From Psettodes erumei (Eukaryota > Chordata > Actinopteri > Pleuronectiformes > Psettodidae), in the NCBI GenBank assembly GCA_016785225.1, contig JAFBJZ010000410.1, positions 806,001 to 870,000 on the forward strand: a stretch of 64,000 bases of DNA. Reading direction: 5' to 3'. Under the pieces are notes generated by a model that was not told where the DNA came from, did not search any database, and saw only the letters and a program-made list of their open reading frames with translations. Every line of letters begins with the position of its first letter. The stretch's first letter is position 1. Position numbers and translations under genes: made by a program. Of this stretch, positions 47,263 to 61,037 are shown piece by piece.

Positions 47263-49460
47263 TAACCTTGACTTTTACATTAAAAGACTTGAGACTCCAA
47301 TTTCCTTCAGGTTACAGATCCATTTATATAACCTGGAGCATATGGACATGGAGCAATATTGCATTATTCTGCCATTTAACCAATGCATTTAAAACCAGGC
47401 AGAGGACTATTAAACTCAGGAGAGAGGAGACAGTGCACTAAACAATCTCCCTCATTTGCTTTAATGTCCTCTTTTATTAGTCCATCCGACTCTGTGACGG
47501 CCTTCCACAAGGAGTATCATCTTTCAAAGTTTACATCTGTCAGACACACAAAACAAAATCGAGGACAAAAAAAGTTTTCCTGAATGGTACTTTGGGTTGT
47601 AATCAGGTTTCCTAAGGGTGCTCCAAAGAAACACTTGAAACTGTACAAAAAAAGAGAAAAAAAGAACAAGCGAGGTGTTCAATTTCCCACTAAAATGGCA
47701 TTTTGGAAAACAAGTCATCTGCTGACACAAGGGAAATGTATAAAATTAAATTCTACACCTTCACACCGAGTGGAGTGTTTGGAAATTTTCAAATATGAGG
47801 GGCTGATTTTGTTTTGAAACTGCAAAGATAGTTCCAACCTTTTCTGGTAATTTTTTTACTTTTATTTGTGTCAGAAAATTTCATTTTATTGTATGAATGG
47901 ATGGTGCTGGTGATGTTTAGATGACAACTGCGATATAAGGGGCTGGGGGGCTTTTTTGACACTTCAGGAAGTACTGAAGTGTTAAAAAGAATGTGTTGGC
48001 TAAGTAGAAGCAGACTATCTCAAAAATCACAATGAACTTCTGATCTCCTTTATAACTTCATGACCTTTGACGTTTTATGTAAAGTGAATGGAAATTTAAT
48101 AGAAACTCGGCCGCTGAGAGTTTTATAATGTTAAAAGCTGCACCTGCTGATCAAAGCGATCATACACTGGACAATAAATATGATTAGTGGCGTGGAAAAT
48201 TGCCAGCTCATCAAATATGCATCAGGAGCAATACATTTTTAATAGGGACAACAGCTTACTGTAACAGCAACAAATCTGGGAAGAAGGATGGAGGTTTAAC
48301 ATGTACACATACATATGGATGTGAGGCTTAGTTACAACGTCGTTCATAAATCTTTCACCATGTCCTGTCAGCAGCTGATTTATGATCCACACGTGTGGAG
48401 TTTTATTACGCTAACAGATGTCTGATACTTTAAATAAATCTCATTAGTTCTCACAAAATGACTGATGGCAAGACATTAAAGCACCTCACTTAAGTGATAC
48501 TAAACCCACTGCACCTACTTTATTCCATAACATCAACTTATTGAACATTTTCTAATGTTTCGAGAAAGTAAACTTTCAAGTTCTACCATTTGAAGTGGAT
48601 ATTTTTTATTAAAGCTTGGGGAGTAAATCATCATTTAGGTAATATATGACTAATATATGCATATGTATAGGTTTGTGTGCATTTAGTTTCTGCTGTATTA
48701 TTCAAAATTAAGCGCATGTAAAGGATTATTAGAACACCACTGTTTATTCACTCCAACTTGATTCTGGAGATGATAACACTTTAGCATGTAACTGAGACTG
48801 TGATTTCATTCCATGAATCACTTCTCAGTAAAATACAGGACGGTTCAAAACTGATACTTCACTGTACAGGTACAAGATGAGACCATCAACCTTGTCTCTT
48901 TGGTATTACATTTATGAAAGCTGCAACAGCAAGTATAGCAAAAATAGAAATCCAATTAGATAATATTTTTAGTAGCTATATTACTTTACAGCTTGCAGGT
49001 GCCTCAAAGCAAAAAAGAAAGAAAAATTATTTCTTTCTTTCTGCTTCTCTTTTTCTACTCATTTTGAACAACATGGATGAAACAAACAAAAAAAGTCACT
49101 TCAACCTGAGTCCTCAGGGTCAAAGTTTTTTGGTTTGATATGAAGTCACCAGTTGTGAATCCTTAAAAAAACCCTTTTCATGCAAAAAGTAAACCCCTTC
49201 TGTAACCTGCTTTGAATACAAGCATCAGAGAAACACTTGAAATGTAAAGGCTGAAATGCCTGCGATAGCTTTGCCTCGGGCAAATTTGCATTCTGATCAA
49301 GAAACGTCTTCGCATGTGGGAGGCACTGGCAAGCGTCCTGGTTTATGAACTGTCTGTCAGCTGCATATGAAGCAGCACATACAGAAGCTGGTATAGAGGG
49401 AGGGAGGTTTTAGCCACATTCTGCAAGAAAGAGAGAAACAAAGGAGAGAAAACAAATTGT

Positions 49461-49695
49461 GTATTTAAATTGAGGAAGAGCTTTTCCAGCCTCCAGCCTC
49501 TCAGCAGCATCACTTTTTGCTTTGGAGAGCTCAGAGCTGAGAAGCAGCCGGGGAGGAAGAGGAGGGGGGAGGAAGTCACAGGAAACTTTAAGACTGAGCT
49601 GCCGGGAGTCTACGACCGCCAGAAGTGTGTGCTGGAGGATTTTACTCTGACGTCCTCAGATAAAGGAGCATTTCCGTAAAAAGCGAGGCGCAACG
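49461..49695 (+). promoter_or_regulatory. dpp10: Candidate promoter and 5' UTR of the a-type dpp10 first exon
   Basis: A TATA-like GTATTTAAAT lies at 49461-49470, 226 bases before the ATG at 49696. It is followed by a GC-richer, purine-rich leader (49540-49690) with no intervening splice acceptor of note. The ATG has A at -3. Confidence 0.35.
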
Positions 49696-49755
49696 ATGAA
49701 CCAAACAGCGTCTGTCTCTCATCAGATCGAGTGTCAACCAGTCAAGGACACCAAG
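49696..49755 (+). CDS. dpp10: dpp10 alternative first coding exon, a-type (MNQTA) N-terminus
   Basis: Twenty codons starting MNQTASVSHQIECQP, then a GTGGGT donor in phase 0. About 15 of 20 residues match the human DPP10 N-terminus that begins MNQTASVSHHIKCQP. DPP10 is a type II membrane protein, catalytically dead, that joins Kv4 channels and KChIPs in neurons. The MNQTA-type cytoplasmic N-terminus is reported to speed Kv4 inactivation. The shared second exon (ELGSN..., transmembrane segment) should begin with a whole codon, which fits this phase. It is not in the window. DPP6 has a similar alternative N-terminus, but the match to DPP10 is closer. Confidence 0.85.
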
Positions 49756-52600
49756 GTGGGTTTGATTTGTTCATGATGCGGTTGGTTTTCATCACCATGA
49801 TGTCTTCTTTATCACCACTGCATCACTTTTCTTAAAGTTCACTGCCACGCTGTGTTTACCTCAAATAGTGGATATTTTGTTTTTAAGTGAAAGTTATGCA
49901 TTTTACTTGTGTGAGGCTTAAACATACACAATCCTTTAATATGTAATCAAGAATATTTAGTTTCCACCCAGTTTAATGCATTAAAATTATTTATATTTGG
50001 CCTTCCTGGCTGGAGGAACATTATGTGGTTGTGCTGGCATTTGTGACTGTAAATAAACATTGTTGTGAACATAACGTTGCATACTTAAGTAGCCCATATG
50101 GAGCAGATGATCTGATTTATTTGTGGAGTTCCTTGTTGCATTAATGAGGAAAAAACTATGATTAAGCAGAGCATGAAGAACAGCAGGGGCGGAGAAGTTT
50201 TAGCGAGCTGAAGCAGGAACACGATGAATTTACTGAAAATAGGTATGTGGTGACCGACAATGAGGATGATCAATCTGTTATTGATCAATTAGAAGCACAA
50301 TTGGTGAATGTGGACTGTGGCCATCTGGCTCCACAACACAGTCACACAGTGTGATTTGGAAATGTTCTCAGTCTCAGTTTAGTGTTGGAGATGGAGACGT
50401 GTGACTGGACAAGAGCAGTGTTGGCTGCAGCACATAAATCTGTGTTTCACCCTCTGTGTGTTTGTGGCTATGATATTGGTACAGTCTGGCTGTCACTATT
50501 CGTTATTTTATTTCAAAGAATATATTCATGTTTTCTCTGGAGCCTCTGCCTATATCCAATATTTAATAAGTCTATTTGGGTTTTGTTGTTGAAATAAGCA
50601 TATGGAAGGGGATTCAAGTGCAAAGCTTCAGTGACACTGGATGATCAAAGTGTTTCTATGACCTCTTCCTGTTTTCATGGCTGACAATAAAGAGGCAGAG
50701 ACTGACAGCAGCGAGAGTGGAATAAAGGCTTCGACATTAAAGAGCTCCATCACTGCTCGGCATTTATGCAGAGCAGTTCTGAGCCGAGAGCAGATCCCAG
50801 AGACGAGCAGCCAAAGTATAATCCCGCTCAATCCTGAGCTGCCACAGCCCCACAGCAGCAGCGACAGGGGTAATCTGTCGGGGGTGGCTCCGATAAGAGC
50901 TGCAACTTGTGCACAGAAGGAAGAAGCATTTCCTCAGACAGACCTAATGTTCTGCTTCTCAAACAACTGAGCTATCCAGTCCAAAGACGACTTTACAACC
51001 ATCACAAATCACCTTAAAGGACATGGCAACAGTAAAAAAGAAAATGACCATGGATGCATTGTTGCTTGTCATTTGCATTATTTAGCCTGAGTGGTTTTAA
51101 TTGTGTCATAAATCATAGCTCCAGTAATCCAGCCTCATGTGCCACCTGGTTTTAGTTGCTTCGTAAATAAGCTTCTGCCTCTTCACCTACACTTAGCTGT
51201 ATATGAAAATGATAATGATTCCCATGGAGCGATATAGATTTTCTCTTCTATTTTTTGTGGATTTATTATTTGAATCACAACCTTGATTCCGGGGAGATAA
51301 ATGTGGATACAGACCATCTTGTTTTTATTTGCACATTAACTGCATTGTCTGCAAGTTGTTAATGGATATTTGTGCAAGAACATTATAGTGCCATCCATCC
51401 ACGAATCACAGAAAATAACTTGGAAGTAAGTATTAAATGAAGAATGATTGAAAGAAAGAAAGAAAGAAGGGGCGAATAAATAGTTTCCATTCAGGAAATG
51501 AATGCAGGAATGCAGTCTCAAATCAAAGGTGGTGCAGAGGCGTCAAATCAAAATATAGTGGAAGTAGAAATCACAGATATGAAGTGATTCAGATTTAACT
51601 GGGGGCATTAAATATGCACATATGCATTGCTAACATCTTTTCTCAATCTTTTTTTTATGTAAAACAGCAGCATGTTAATACTTATTTTCATTTCAGTTAT
51701 CATCAGTATGTTGATGAAGATAATGGTTCATCTATCAACTATATCAGCCTTGGTCTCTGATACACTGATATTATAAGAGAGCCCTTTAATGACCTTCTGT
51801 AGTTGTTGAATTATTCACTGTCCTCCAATATGAAATGGAGAGTGTGCAGATGGAGGCAGGTCAAATGTGAACCTGATATGCTGGAGGGTTTATTATATAT
51901 TAATATAAGGCTTTTATATGAAATATGAGACCATAAATGTAGTGTAACTGTGGGCCTGATTAACTGTTATGTCCAAATGGTTGATATAAATTTTACCCTC
52001 AGAGCTGAGTCAAGTTTTTAAGTTTGACTTTATCAGTGTGTTGCACATCTCAAGGTGTTCCTTTAACCACAATGACCTACAACGTATGCATCACTGTTAA
52101 AATCAGTACACATTCATTGTGTTGTAGTAGAAGGAAATGTAAACAGTGGCTCATTCACTTCACTTCACTCCTTCTCCATCTCCTCATTTTCAGTTGCAGC
52201 TGAGATCATACTGGTTGTTGCTAAGTAACATTTTTATCATTTATACATATGTCAGTCAAAATCCCATTTGCGACGGGTCAGGAGAGTGGGTGGTTGGTGT
52301 GTTAACAGTGAGTCAGTTGAAGGAGCATCATTTTAAATGACAAGTTGTTCTCACTGTTTATATTATGTCTGAATTAAAATACAATAACAAGTCCAATTCA
52401 TTTTGTTATATTCGCTGTTTGGCACCGTTGTGGGGAAGTTGAACGTATTAACAGTTTCATTTATGTTTCGCATCCATTCAGAGGGGTGTTGTACGCTGCA
52501 AATAATCTCCATATAGCTTAGCTCTGTCGCCTTGTCAAAGCTGCTTCAGTGTAAACTGAGTGCCAGTATCAGCAGAACATTTAGGTTGATCTGCATGAAG

Positions 52601-52700
52601 CAGTGGTTCTCAACCTTGGGGTCGGGACCCCTTAAGTGAGCCGCAAGGGGTACTAAATAAGATATATCTACAATTGCTATGTGAATATTAGGAGCTGGGG
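52601..52700 (+). mobile_element. hAT-like DNA transposon end fragment
   Basis: CAGTGGTTCTCAACCTT followed by GGGGTCGGGACCCC is the typical terminal sequence of non-autonomous hAT elements in vertebrates. No matching inverted right end was found downstream, so this is a truncated copy; the right limit is arbitrary. Confidence 0.5.
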
Positions 52701-55700
52701 GCATCGAGATGCACAGCCGGTGATGCTGATTGTCCAGTCAGGTGCTATTAAACCTTATGTGAGCAGGTGCAACAAGGTAACATAGATTTAAATGTTTTAT
52801 TTTTTATTTTTGAAACCTAACAGATTGCCATCATTTAAACAGCCTGCGCCGTTCCCAATCACACTCAAATCCACCCAACATTAAGATGAGGAGACACGTG
52901 TCATCGCTGCCATCTGTTTGCACCGAGTTAGATGTGGAGTGAAGAAGCTCATTAGCATGTGAGTGATGGAAGAAGGTGACGAATCCTCTCATAATCACCG
53001 TCTTCACTGCGGGTCATTTGAATGTTGACCTTTGAGCACTAATAAGCTTCACCAGCTCATTTTAACATCTCTCACTCACTCAATAAAGCAGCTATACCTT
53101 AATGATATAATTATGGACCTTCTGAACGCTGTAGTGAACTATGAGAGCTATTAATAAAGGCACTTTGAGTTATTACTGCCTGTACAGATTCACAGAAATC
53201 CTACATGCAGCCTACACTGTTGTGTTGTGAGAACCAGGCTGTGTGATCGATGGAGAGTCATACTGCCAAGTGTCTGAATGTGCGTGAAAATTATCATTTC
53301 ACACTGAGGCAGAGACAGAAAAAAAAAACTGTGTCAAAACCTCAACATTTGCACTGTGTACTTTTACTACTAATACTGCAATACTGCAAGGTATTTTGGT
53401 TACTACACAACAACTAAATTACTGCAAAATTACTGTAGTAACTGTTTCTCTGTAAAACAAGTAGTACAAGACCTGTGCTTAAGAGATTAATATTACAAAA
53501 ATTACTTTTCAGTTAATTAAACTGCCAGTAGAATTATATTCTTTTATGGATGAATGCAAGTCTAGCTGTTTACCACCAGATGTCGACATTGCACCAGTTA
53601 TAGAAAGCTGAACTCACAACCAATGCTTTTATACATCATTGTGTGTGTAACTTTTACTTGATGTCAATCTCAATACATTAATAGCACGTGATAATAGACA
53701 GGCTATTTAAGGTTTACTCATTACAACAGCACTGCCTCGTGGTTAAGATGGTGTTATTAAAAGACATCATGAAAGAATTGAAGAATTCAATATTGCATTT
53801 GGAATACTGATGTTTTAGGGTCTGCTGAGAAGGACTGCAAAGCCCTGACGGTTCCCCTGCACAGAAAATAATCACAGGTTAGACTGCTCTGAAATGTATT
53901 TGACCAAACCACAAGGTCAGTGCTGCAGAAGCAACAGTGCACACACATAAGCAGAAACATACATTAAAATTCAAGGATGAAATCCAGCACGCAAGTCTTC
54001 AGTCATTGCAGCATTTGCAGATGTCCACATACAGTGTGACATGTCTCCCTACTTTTGGAAGGGAAATTAATTTGTTCTGCAGCACCTGTGTTACAGCTTG
54101 TTAACATTACCTGCAGCATGTCAAAATAAAGCCTCATTATACAGACAGTAATGATTTTCTTTTCCTTCACCACAGACATAACGACTAAAATTTTTTTTGT
54201 AGCTAATAACCGTCATTAGTATTTTTAGCGGTAATCACTGAAAACAGCATGTACCTCAGCTTGTAACCTGCCTCTATAACCAAAAAATAAACATTGCATG
54301 ATGCTTTCACTTCCCGATGGGGTTTAAAACCAGCCACATTCTGTTCAGTAATGACACCTTCCTCCTCATTACTGGGTGTCAGCTGAGATTATTATGATGC
54401 TGGCAACAAAAGTTCCATCCACTTGGCACAGTCACAGAACATTAAAACCAGAATTTATTAATTTAGTTTAACCATGAAGGATAAAATCATCAGATTTACA
54501 AACACAAATTAATGTAAAACAAAAATGACTGTTAAAGACCTACTTGTTTTGTCAGTTAAGTGTGTGAAAAAATAGGCTGCAGAGAAAACTGGAAAAAAGA
54601 ACAAGCAGATGTTCAGTTAATTGCTACTGGCGGCCAGTCACAGTCAGTCCAGTGTGGACCTGAATAAAAAGCACTGAGAAAGAGATAAGGAAGGGCTGAG
54701 TGGCTCTGTGACGTCTCTGACTAATAAAAGCTTTAGTCTTAATCAGTAATGAACTCTGTGATCCACGGCTTCTCTCCAGGTGATAATGAGCCCTTTCTGT
54801 GCAAAAGTCATTTTGAAAAAGGGATATGGTTTAAGTTTTTCTCTCAATTATGCCTGAGTGTTTGAACTCACTTAGTTCAAATTTCTCTGAGGAACTTGCT
54901 TGAAATTTTGGAAAATATTCATATTTTCTTGCCAAGAGTCAGATGAGAAGGATGATTCCACTCTAATGTTTGTCCAGAGCAATAAAAACAAAGATATTTT
55001 TGGAAAACTTGACTGTGAGCTGTTAATGTAAAGACATGAAAGTGGTATAAATTCTATTGTCTAACCCTTGTAAGGAAGGCAAATAAGTGCATAAATCCTG
55101 CCAGATAAACATTTGTTTACTTTTTATTTAAATGTCACCCAGGTAAGAAGAACTGACATCAAGGCAAAGTGATAACAAAGAAATATCTTTACAGCATTTC
55201 ACTCTCAGTCAGCGCCAGTCAAAGACTGTCTCCTCCAGCGCAGCATCACCTCTTAGTATAATTTCTATAATCTGTCGAAGCGGGTCGACTTTGAACCCCT
55301 GCTGTGTAGTAGAGTCGATGCTGTGGTTTTCCCTCCCTCTGGATTGAAACCCCTTGAGGCTTTTCCTTGCTGGCTGTCAACCTTCCTGCTGCTCGCTGAT
55401 GCCTTGATTTATAATTGTCAGAAATTTACAGCTTTTAATGTTCTTACTGGCACATTTAAGGTCTTTGAACAGTGAGCTCATGCAGCTTAATGGTTTGTTC
55501 TGTAAATGGAAAATTTCTCCCTGACACCCCCTCTGGTTCTACAGTTCTACTTTGTCATGAGGTGGGTTTTTGATTCTTGTGATGGAAAAATTGACAGGCA
55601 TAAGTGACTGCACATCGTTTCCAGATATGTCCATCCACTACAGTTGAATTTCAACAGGGAATGGCAGAAGGCTTCACCTATAGATTCTCGAGGACACTCA

Positions 55701-56144
55701 TACAAGGAGACACTAGGAGACTCAGTAGACCAGATTGCATTACCGTCACAACACACAGGTTTCAGTGTTTATTTAGCATGCATAACCTCATTACCTGCAC
55801 ATCTTCTGCACTGAATGAATGATGAGCCCTACAATGAAGAAGTGATTATAGACTTGTTTATCTTGGCAAATAACGGCAAGAAAGGGCTCAGTAAAATCAA
55901 TATATTTTTCTGACTTCTTTCCTGAGGCTTCTCTGAAACCCACTATTGCCTGATTGTCCTTTTAACACAGAAACTGAGTCAATTCAGCTCTTCGGGCCTT
56001 AGTGTAACCAACAGACAAATTCCCCCTGACACAGAATTAGACTATCAGACTAATGACTCCAAGTGAAACTAGGTTGACTGATTTTGCTTATGAATGACAC
56101 CATTTTTTATGTAGTAAAATCAGAACGCTGGGGTTTGGTGTGTA

Positions 56145-56149
<5 letters not shown>

Positions 56150-56180
<31 letters not shown>
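56150..56180. repeat. (GT)n microsatellite
   Basis: About 15 GT units in the dpp10 intron. Confidence 0.95.
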
Positions 56181-56181
<1 letters not shown>

Positions 56182-58111
56182 CTTGACTGTGTGCCAGATG
56201 TCTGTTTACTCTGAAGAGAAAAGCCAGACAGACTCGCTGGTGGCAAGAGAAGATGAGCAGTCTTTCCTTTACTTGCTTATGATTGTTTTACTCAGTTGCA
56301 CTGCAGAATTGATGAATTTTTTCGGAAATGTTTTTGGACAACGCTGCACACAGTTGAGCTTGTGAAAGAGCAGGATTTGGAGGAGGGGTCATCTGAGCCT
56401 GCCTGAGTTTGATGCCTGACAGTTCAGTGTTTTGATTGGAGAGACGTCAGCATGATGGATCCAGAGCTCAGGTTCTTGGAGGTGAGGTGCCAATATGCTG
56501 TTTTTTTATCGGAACCACAACACTGTGGTTGAAGGCTAAAGTTTCCCTTGTACCCAGAGAACCAATATATTGTTGATTCATAGTTAATAAAGTGTAAAAA
56601 TGTAATCAAATATTGTGATATGTACAGTTTGATGTAAGGTTGTTTGGAACGAGGTGATAGACCTTCATCAAAAAGAATGATGTGTGTTTTATCATAGAGT
56701 CCCAGGAGTGTCAGCCACCTCCTGAGACGCTCGAGGCGCTGAGAAACAACTCCCCCGGGACTCAAAGTGTGTCAGGACTCAGATTATTATTGTGAGCATG
56801 AGTGATGAATGGACTGCCGAGTGTGTTACTGAAAACAGAACAGGGTTAAAATGGTGCAGAGACATTAGCTAATGGAAAACACTCATCTGAAACCAGCTTT
56901 AGATTTCAGGGAAAGAAACATAGCCATGACAGTTCACATCGTGTATGAGGAGACCTAAGCAGAACGAGATGCATCATTACTTATAAAAGCTGTGAAAGCT
57001 GCAATCACTGAGATTTAACTCACAAATAGGACATGTGTATCAAATGTTCAGAAATGGTGAAAAATACCCATAGCCACTGTTTGGAACAATGATTTTTTCA
57101 AAAGTCAGGCTCTCTCGGGTCGTCTTGGGTAAACCAGGTCCAAGCAAAGACCTGGGTGTCAAATTAGTTTGACCCAGTCTCCAGCAAGTGTCGCCCTGAG
57201 ACCCATCTCTGCTTGAGTTGGATCCCAGCAGTTCTTGGATTTCACAAAAATATCTGCGATTGATTAATGGGTGCTGCACACTTGGTCAGTGGGTAAACCT
57301 TGACCTATTTTTTTTCTGGGTCAATGTAGTGGATTCAGTTATTCTTCCACTGACCCCTGCTGTTTTTTGGATCTTGGCTCACGGAATGTGACATTTCAGT
57401 TCGTCTTCCACCTAAGTCCTTTTGTTTGTTTGACTGATTTCTATGTCTTTATTGAAATATCTGACAAAATAATAACACTGATGAAGATTATAATAAAGAT
57501 GAAATGAAAGACTTAATTACAACACAAGTTTATGTTAAATAAAATGCACCAATGTGCTTTAAAGTAAATACAAGGCAAACTACAAACTGCATGGCTTTGA
57601 TTCTCTCACTCTTTCATTGAGGCACCGCTTAGCTCTGAAAACCGTCTAAATCCCTGCATATAGATTAAAATATCCATGTGTATCATCATGAGATGACTAA
57701 TATGTTCTGCAGGTATGTGGCTTTCATCTGCCAGCAGCACTCGACTCCCACTCACAGCTTACTATCTTTGTGTCTGTGCTGTGTGCATTTTTATTAATTT
57801 TTATATTTCTGAAAAAGGGATATTTGGGCCTTGACAAGTTTGAAAGTAGTCCCACAGTGCAGAGTTTAAGACCCCTGTGGTGTAAAACACGAGGAAGGAA
57901 CTCAGGGAAATAAAAATATAATTCTATTTTCTTTTATTATGATTATTTAATGGTTGGTCCTTGAGAAAAGTCCAAGTGATGTGTCTTTGGATAGAGGGAG
58001 AGAAGCAGTACCACATGTCGTCCCTATTTGGCAAATTTAACCTCCTCTTATCAGGACTTCGCCTTTGAACCTTCTGGGTGAATTAACCCATTTAAAAGGC
58101 TTCCTTATCCC

Positions 58112-58117
<6 letters not shown>

Positions 58118-58156
<39 letters not shown>

Positions 58157-58159
58157 CAC
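58118..58159. repeat. (CA)n microsatellite
   Basis: About 20 CA units with one CG interruption, preceded by a C7 run, in the dpp10 intron. Confidence 0.95.
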
Positions 58160-60234
58160 TTCTCCACAAAACCTCAGTGGTACCAAACTAAGAGCCCTGC
58201 AGGTTTCCATCCTGGAAGCAGGTTAATTACATTAACCTGAAGTCCCTGGTGTAAATAAGTCCCTGATTAGGCAGCAGGAGTTAAAAGAAAAAGGTTTGGA
58301 GATCAGGAGGAGCGAGGAGGAGGAATCTCAACTGTTTTGGCTCATGTCCCATTCAAACAAAGTGCTGCTTGCTTACTGCCTCCTCAGAGTATTGGGCGCT
58401 GCTGGCTGAAATATTCTTATTACTCTGTCTTATTTTTTTGGATGTATTTTCATGCTGATCCCAATGGTTAGAGGGTTTGGTTCAGTCTTAGTACAATTGA
58501 TTGTTTGTAGGTCTCGGCAAGCTGAGAACAGGTTGTAAGGTTGTGTAGTGTGTGATTTTTTGAAGGAGGCGAAAAGGCTCGCACAATAATAATAAACCAA
58601 TAAAACACACAATTGGATTCTGCAGTCTGTATAATAAGGTAGTTGATGTCAGGACAGTACACAACAGAAACATGAATACTGTGTGCACAGTTTTAGGCAT
58701 GAAGGCTGGTGCACAAATACTGCATGCAAAGAGAGTGCAAACATACACAAATGGTAGAGCCAAAACTCATGTGCACTTACAAGCACATATGAGGCTTGTG
58801 GTCTAAAATGACTGAAGATGTCTGCCTTGGGGACATTAGTGAACTTCGCAAACATCCGCAGAGGTCAGAGAGAAAGGGATCGCTTCTATGTGGTCTCTGA
58901 TTCCACCTGTTTAATATTTAATGGAGAAGGAAAAAGAAGTCAAACGCCAAGCTTTGAGGATCTTTTTCTCCCTCTTCCTATACTCCTGCCTCTTTTTTTG
59001 CTTTCACTTCAGCCCTTCTTATCTTCCCCTGCTCCACCACTTCCATCATCTGCAGCCTCTCTCTTGCTCTCTTTGTTGCTTACCCTCTTCTTTCCTCTGA
59101 ACTCTCAATCTGCAGCCATTTTATGCCCTCTCTCTTCATGCTCGCTGACCTCACGCCTTTCCTCCTGTTTTCATCCAAGCACTAACGCTGCTCCTTCAGT
59201 TTCCATCAAGCACGCACACACAGACACTCACACGCACTTGCGTTACTGCACGTCTCATCCCTTAACCCTCAAAGCTGAACTTTGAAGATATTAATGCTGA
59301 ATTCAAAGATGCATTAGGCTCTGGAGAGACAGTTAGTGATAATGGTTTGGAAAAGATGACGTTATGGAGAATGAGGATGGGGGCATTAACTGCGCTCATG
59401 TTTTTGCACGATTTTCTTTTTTTTATGCTTTATGCCAAATAATGAATGAATGAACAAGATATAGCAGAGGAGAAATGCTTGTGAGACCAGTTTTCATCCC
59501 ACCTGTGAATGCAATTATGTAGCTATGTGTTATTCAGACAGACAGAATAGCAGTATTTATAGATTAAAAGGCCCTCGGAGTTGGTGAGACATTCAAAAAG
59601 TCACTTTTCTTCTCAGACATTTCTTGCTTTTGAGATGTATATTGATCATGCCTATTTATTTAATTCTGACCATAAACACAGGCTGAAAACGTTCCAATTA
59701 AGTTTTCGATTTTGCAAAGCATGTGAGTAAGGATTAGGGTCTGTAATAACAGAGTAAGATCTGCTACAGTTCACAACCACTTATTGGAAAATCCAGAATT
59801 CTTCAAGGGGTTTATATCTACTCAGTACTGCACTTGTCTATTTTTGGTGGATTGCAAGAGGCAGATTTAAAAAAGAATGGTCAAAATGTGTGTGGGACAG
59901 ATTATGATATCAAACGTTTAATCTTTAAAATACCAAGCTCCAAAAACACTGAATTCGTTGTGTGACATTATGAAATGTGTAAGTTTCCATACAGCAGGTT
60001 GGCAGATGAACCTGACCCAGAGCCTAACCTTAGCAGATGTCCAATTGTGGGTGAGCAATTTTAATTAGGCACAGTAGGATTGTGGAGCTTACATGTCATG
60101 TTAAAGTGGGGCGTATGAGGCTCTACTAAAAGAAATACTCTATATAAAGAGGGTTTGTGGCTATTTTTCAGGTATTTCACTCTCTGTAGTTCGAGAACGG
60201 AAAGATAAGCAAACCTGGCAACTCTGAGAAGACG

Positions 60235-60820
60235 ACCTTTGACCTGGGGGCGGGGCTTAGGCCCAGGGTTGTCGCGGTGGAAAATTCCGGAAAAAAATGG
60301 CGTCTTATGGAGTTGTCGCCCAAAAATACTTAAACATAATTCATATTATGTCGTTCGTATGTTGGTCTTTACAGCTTTTTAATCGTCTTGAAGTACCTTT
60401 TTGTAAATATTCGTGGCGTTAAGCCACTTTATGCCATTGGCCATAATTGGCCATTAATTGCGCAGTAGCCCCCTGATAGCATGGACCCCAACCAACATAA
60501 CTCAGCGGGAATTTACGGCTTCTGGTAGAGCAGAGTTTTATTTTAATGCTCCTTGCTTCTGTTATTGTCACCGAGGACCAGCAAGAATACGTAAGCATAA
60601 TGCCAGCATATTTTTTCGTCTTCCTCGTTGGAGAAACTAAAGGACGTAAGCATTTTTGCATTTGACCGTTGAGGACAACGTCGCGAGCGCCATTTTGGTG
60701 AAATGCCGCCATTTTCGGAGCAATGGCCGTTAAGAGGAAGTGGACGGGTCCTGCTTAGGTCGAATATGGAAGCGAGTTTTTTGTCGTTATACAGTCCTTC
60801 AGAGAGCATTTGGTCCTCGT
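60235..60820. other. CpG-rich module with YY1-like motifs, possible dispersed repeat or promoter
   Basis: A block of different composition from its AT-rich surroundings. It has an AAAATGGCG at about 60296, its complement CGCCATTTT at about 60690 and again at about 60707, and a CAATGGCC at about 60721: YY1-type cores in both orientations near the two ends. A GTAAGTAT donor-like site lies near 60820. The wording looks like a sequence repeated in other fish genomes, but I cannot confirm that. Minus-strand frames through it (60419-60712) resemble no protein I know. Confidence 0.35.
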
Positions 60821-60954
60821 AAGTATGAACATACACACACACACCAGGAGACATATGTCTGCAGGCTGCTTTTTCGTTTAGTCCTTCCTTATTTCTGTGT
60901 GCTGTTTTGTGTGTTTCCCTCCCTCCTGTTGTGGTCATTATTTTTTAGATAGTG

Positions 60955-61035
<81 letters not shown>
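60955..61035. repeat. (GT)n microsatellite, interrupted
   Basis: About 40 GT units with one AG interruption near 60988, just right of the CpG-rich module. Confidence 0.95.

Positions 61036-61037
<2 letters not shown>

Larger units (their letters stand above)
46381..49460. other. slc9a2 3' UTR and intergenic DNA before dpp10
   Basis: The first about 400 bases should be slc9a2 3' UTR. The rest is AT-rich, without recognised coding exons. Short open frames here have no family resemblance. Confidence 0.6.

Noticed and set aside
49696..49755. DPP6 rather than DPP10
   Set aside because: DPP6 also has an MNQTA-type N-terminus, but residues after it (SVSH, CQP) match DPP10. Gene order with inpp4a and slc9a2 also fits DPP10.
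50677..50970. 97-codon open frame on the plus strand, Ser-rich
   Set aside because: Looks protein-like in composition, but I recognise no family, and it sits alone in a dpp10 intron without clear splice or promoter signals.
58818..59285. 155-codon open frame on the plus strand in the dpp10 intron
   Set aside because: Low-complexity Leu/Ser/Pro sequence from CT-rich DNA, with no splice context and no known family.
60419..60712. 97-codon minus-strand frame in the CpG-rich module
   Set aside because: No resemblance to any known protein. It is better explained as non-coding repeat or promoter sequence.
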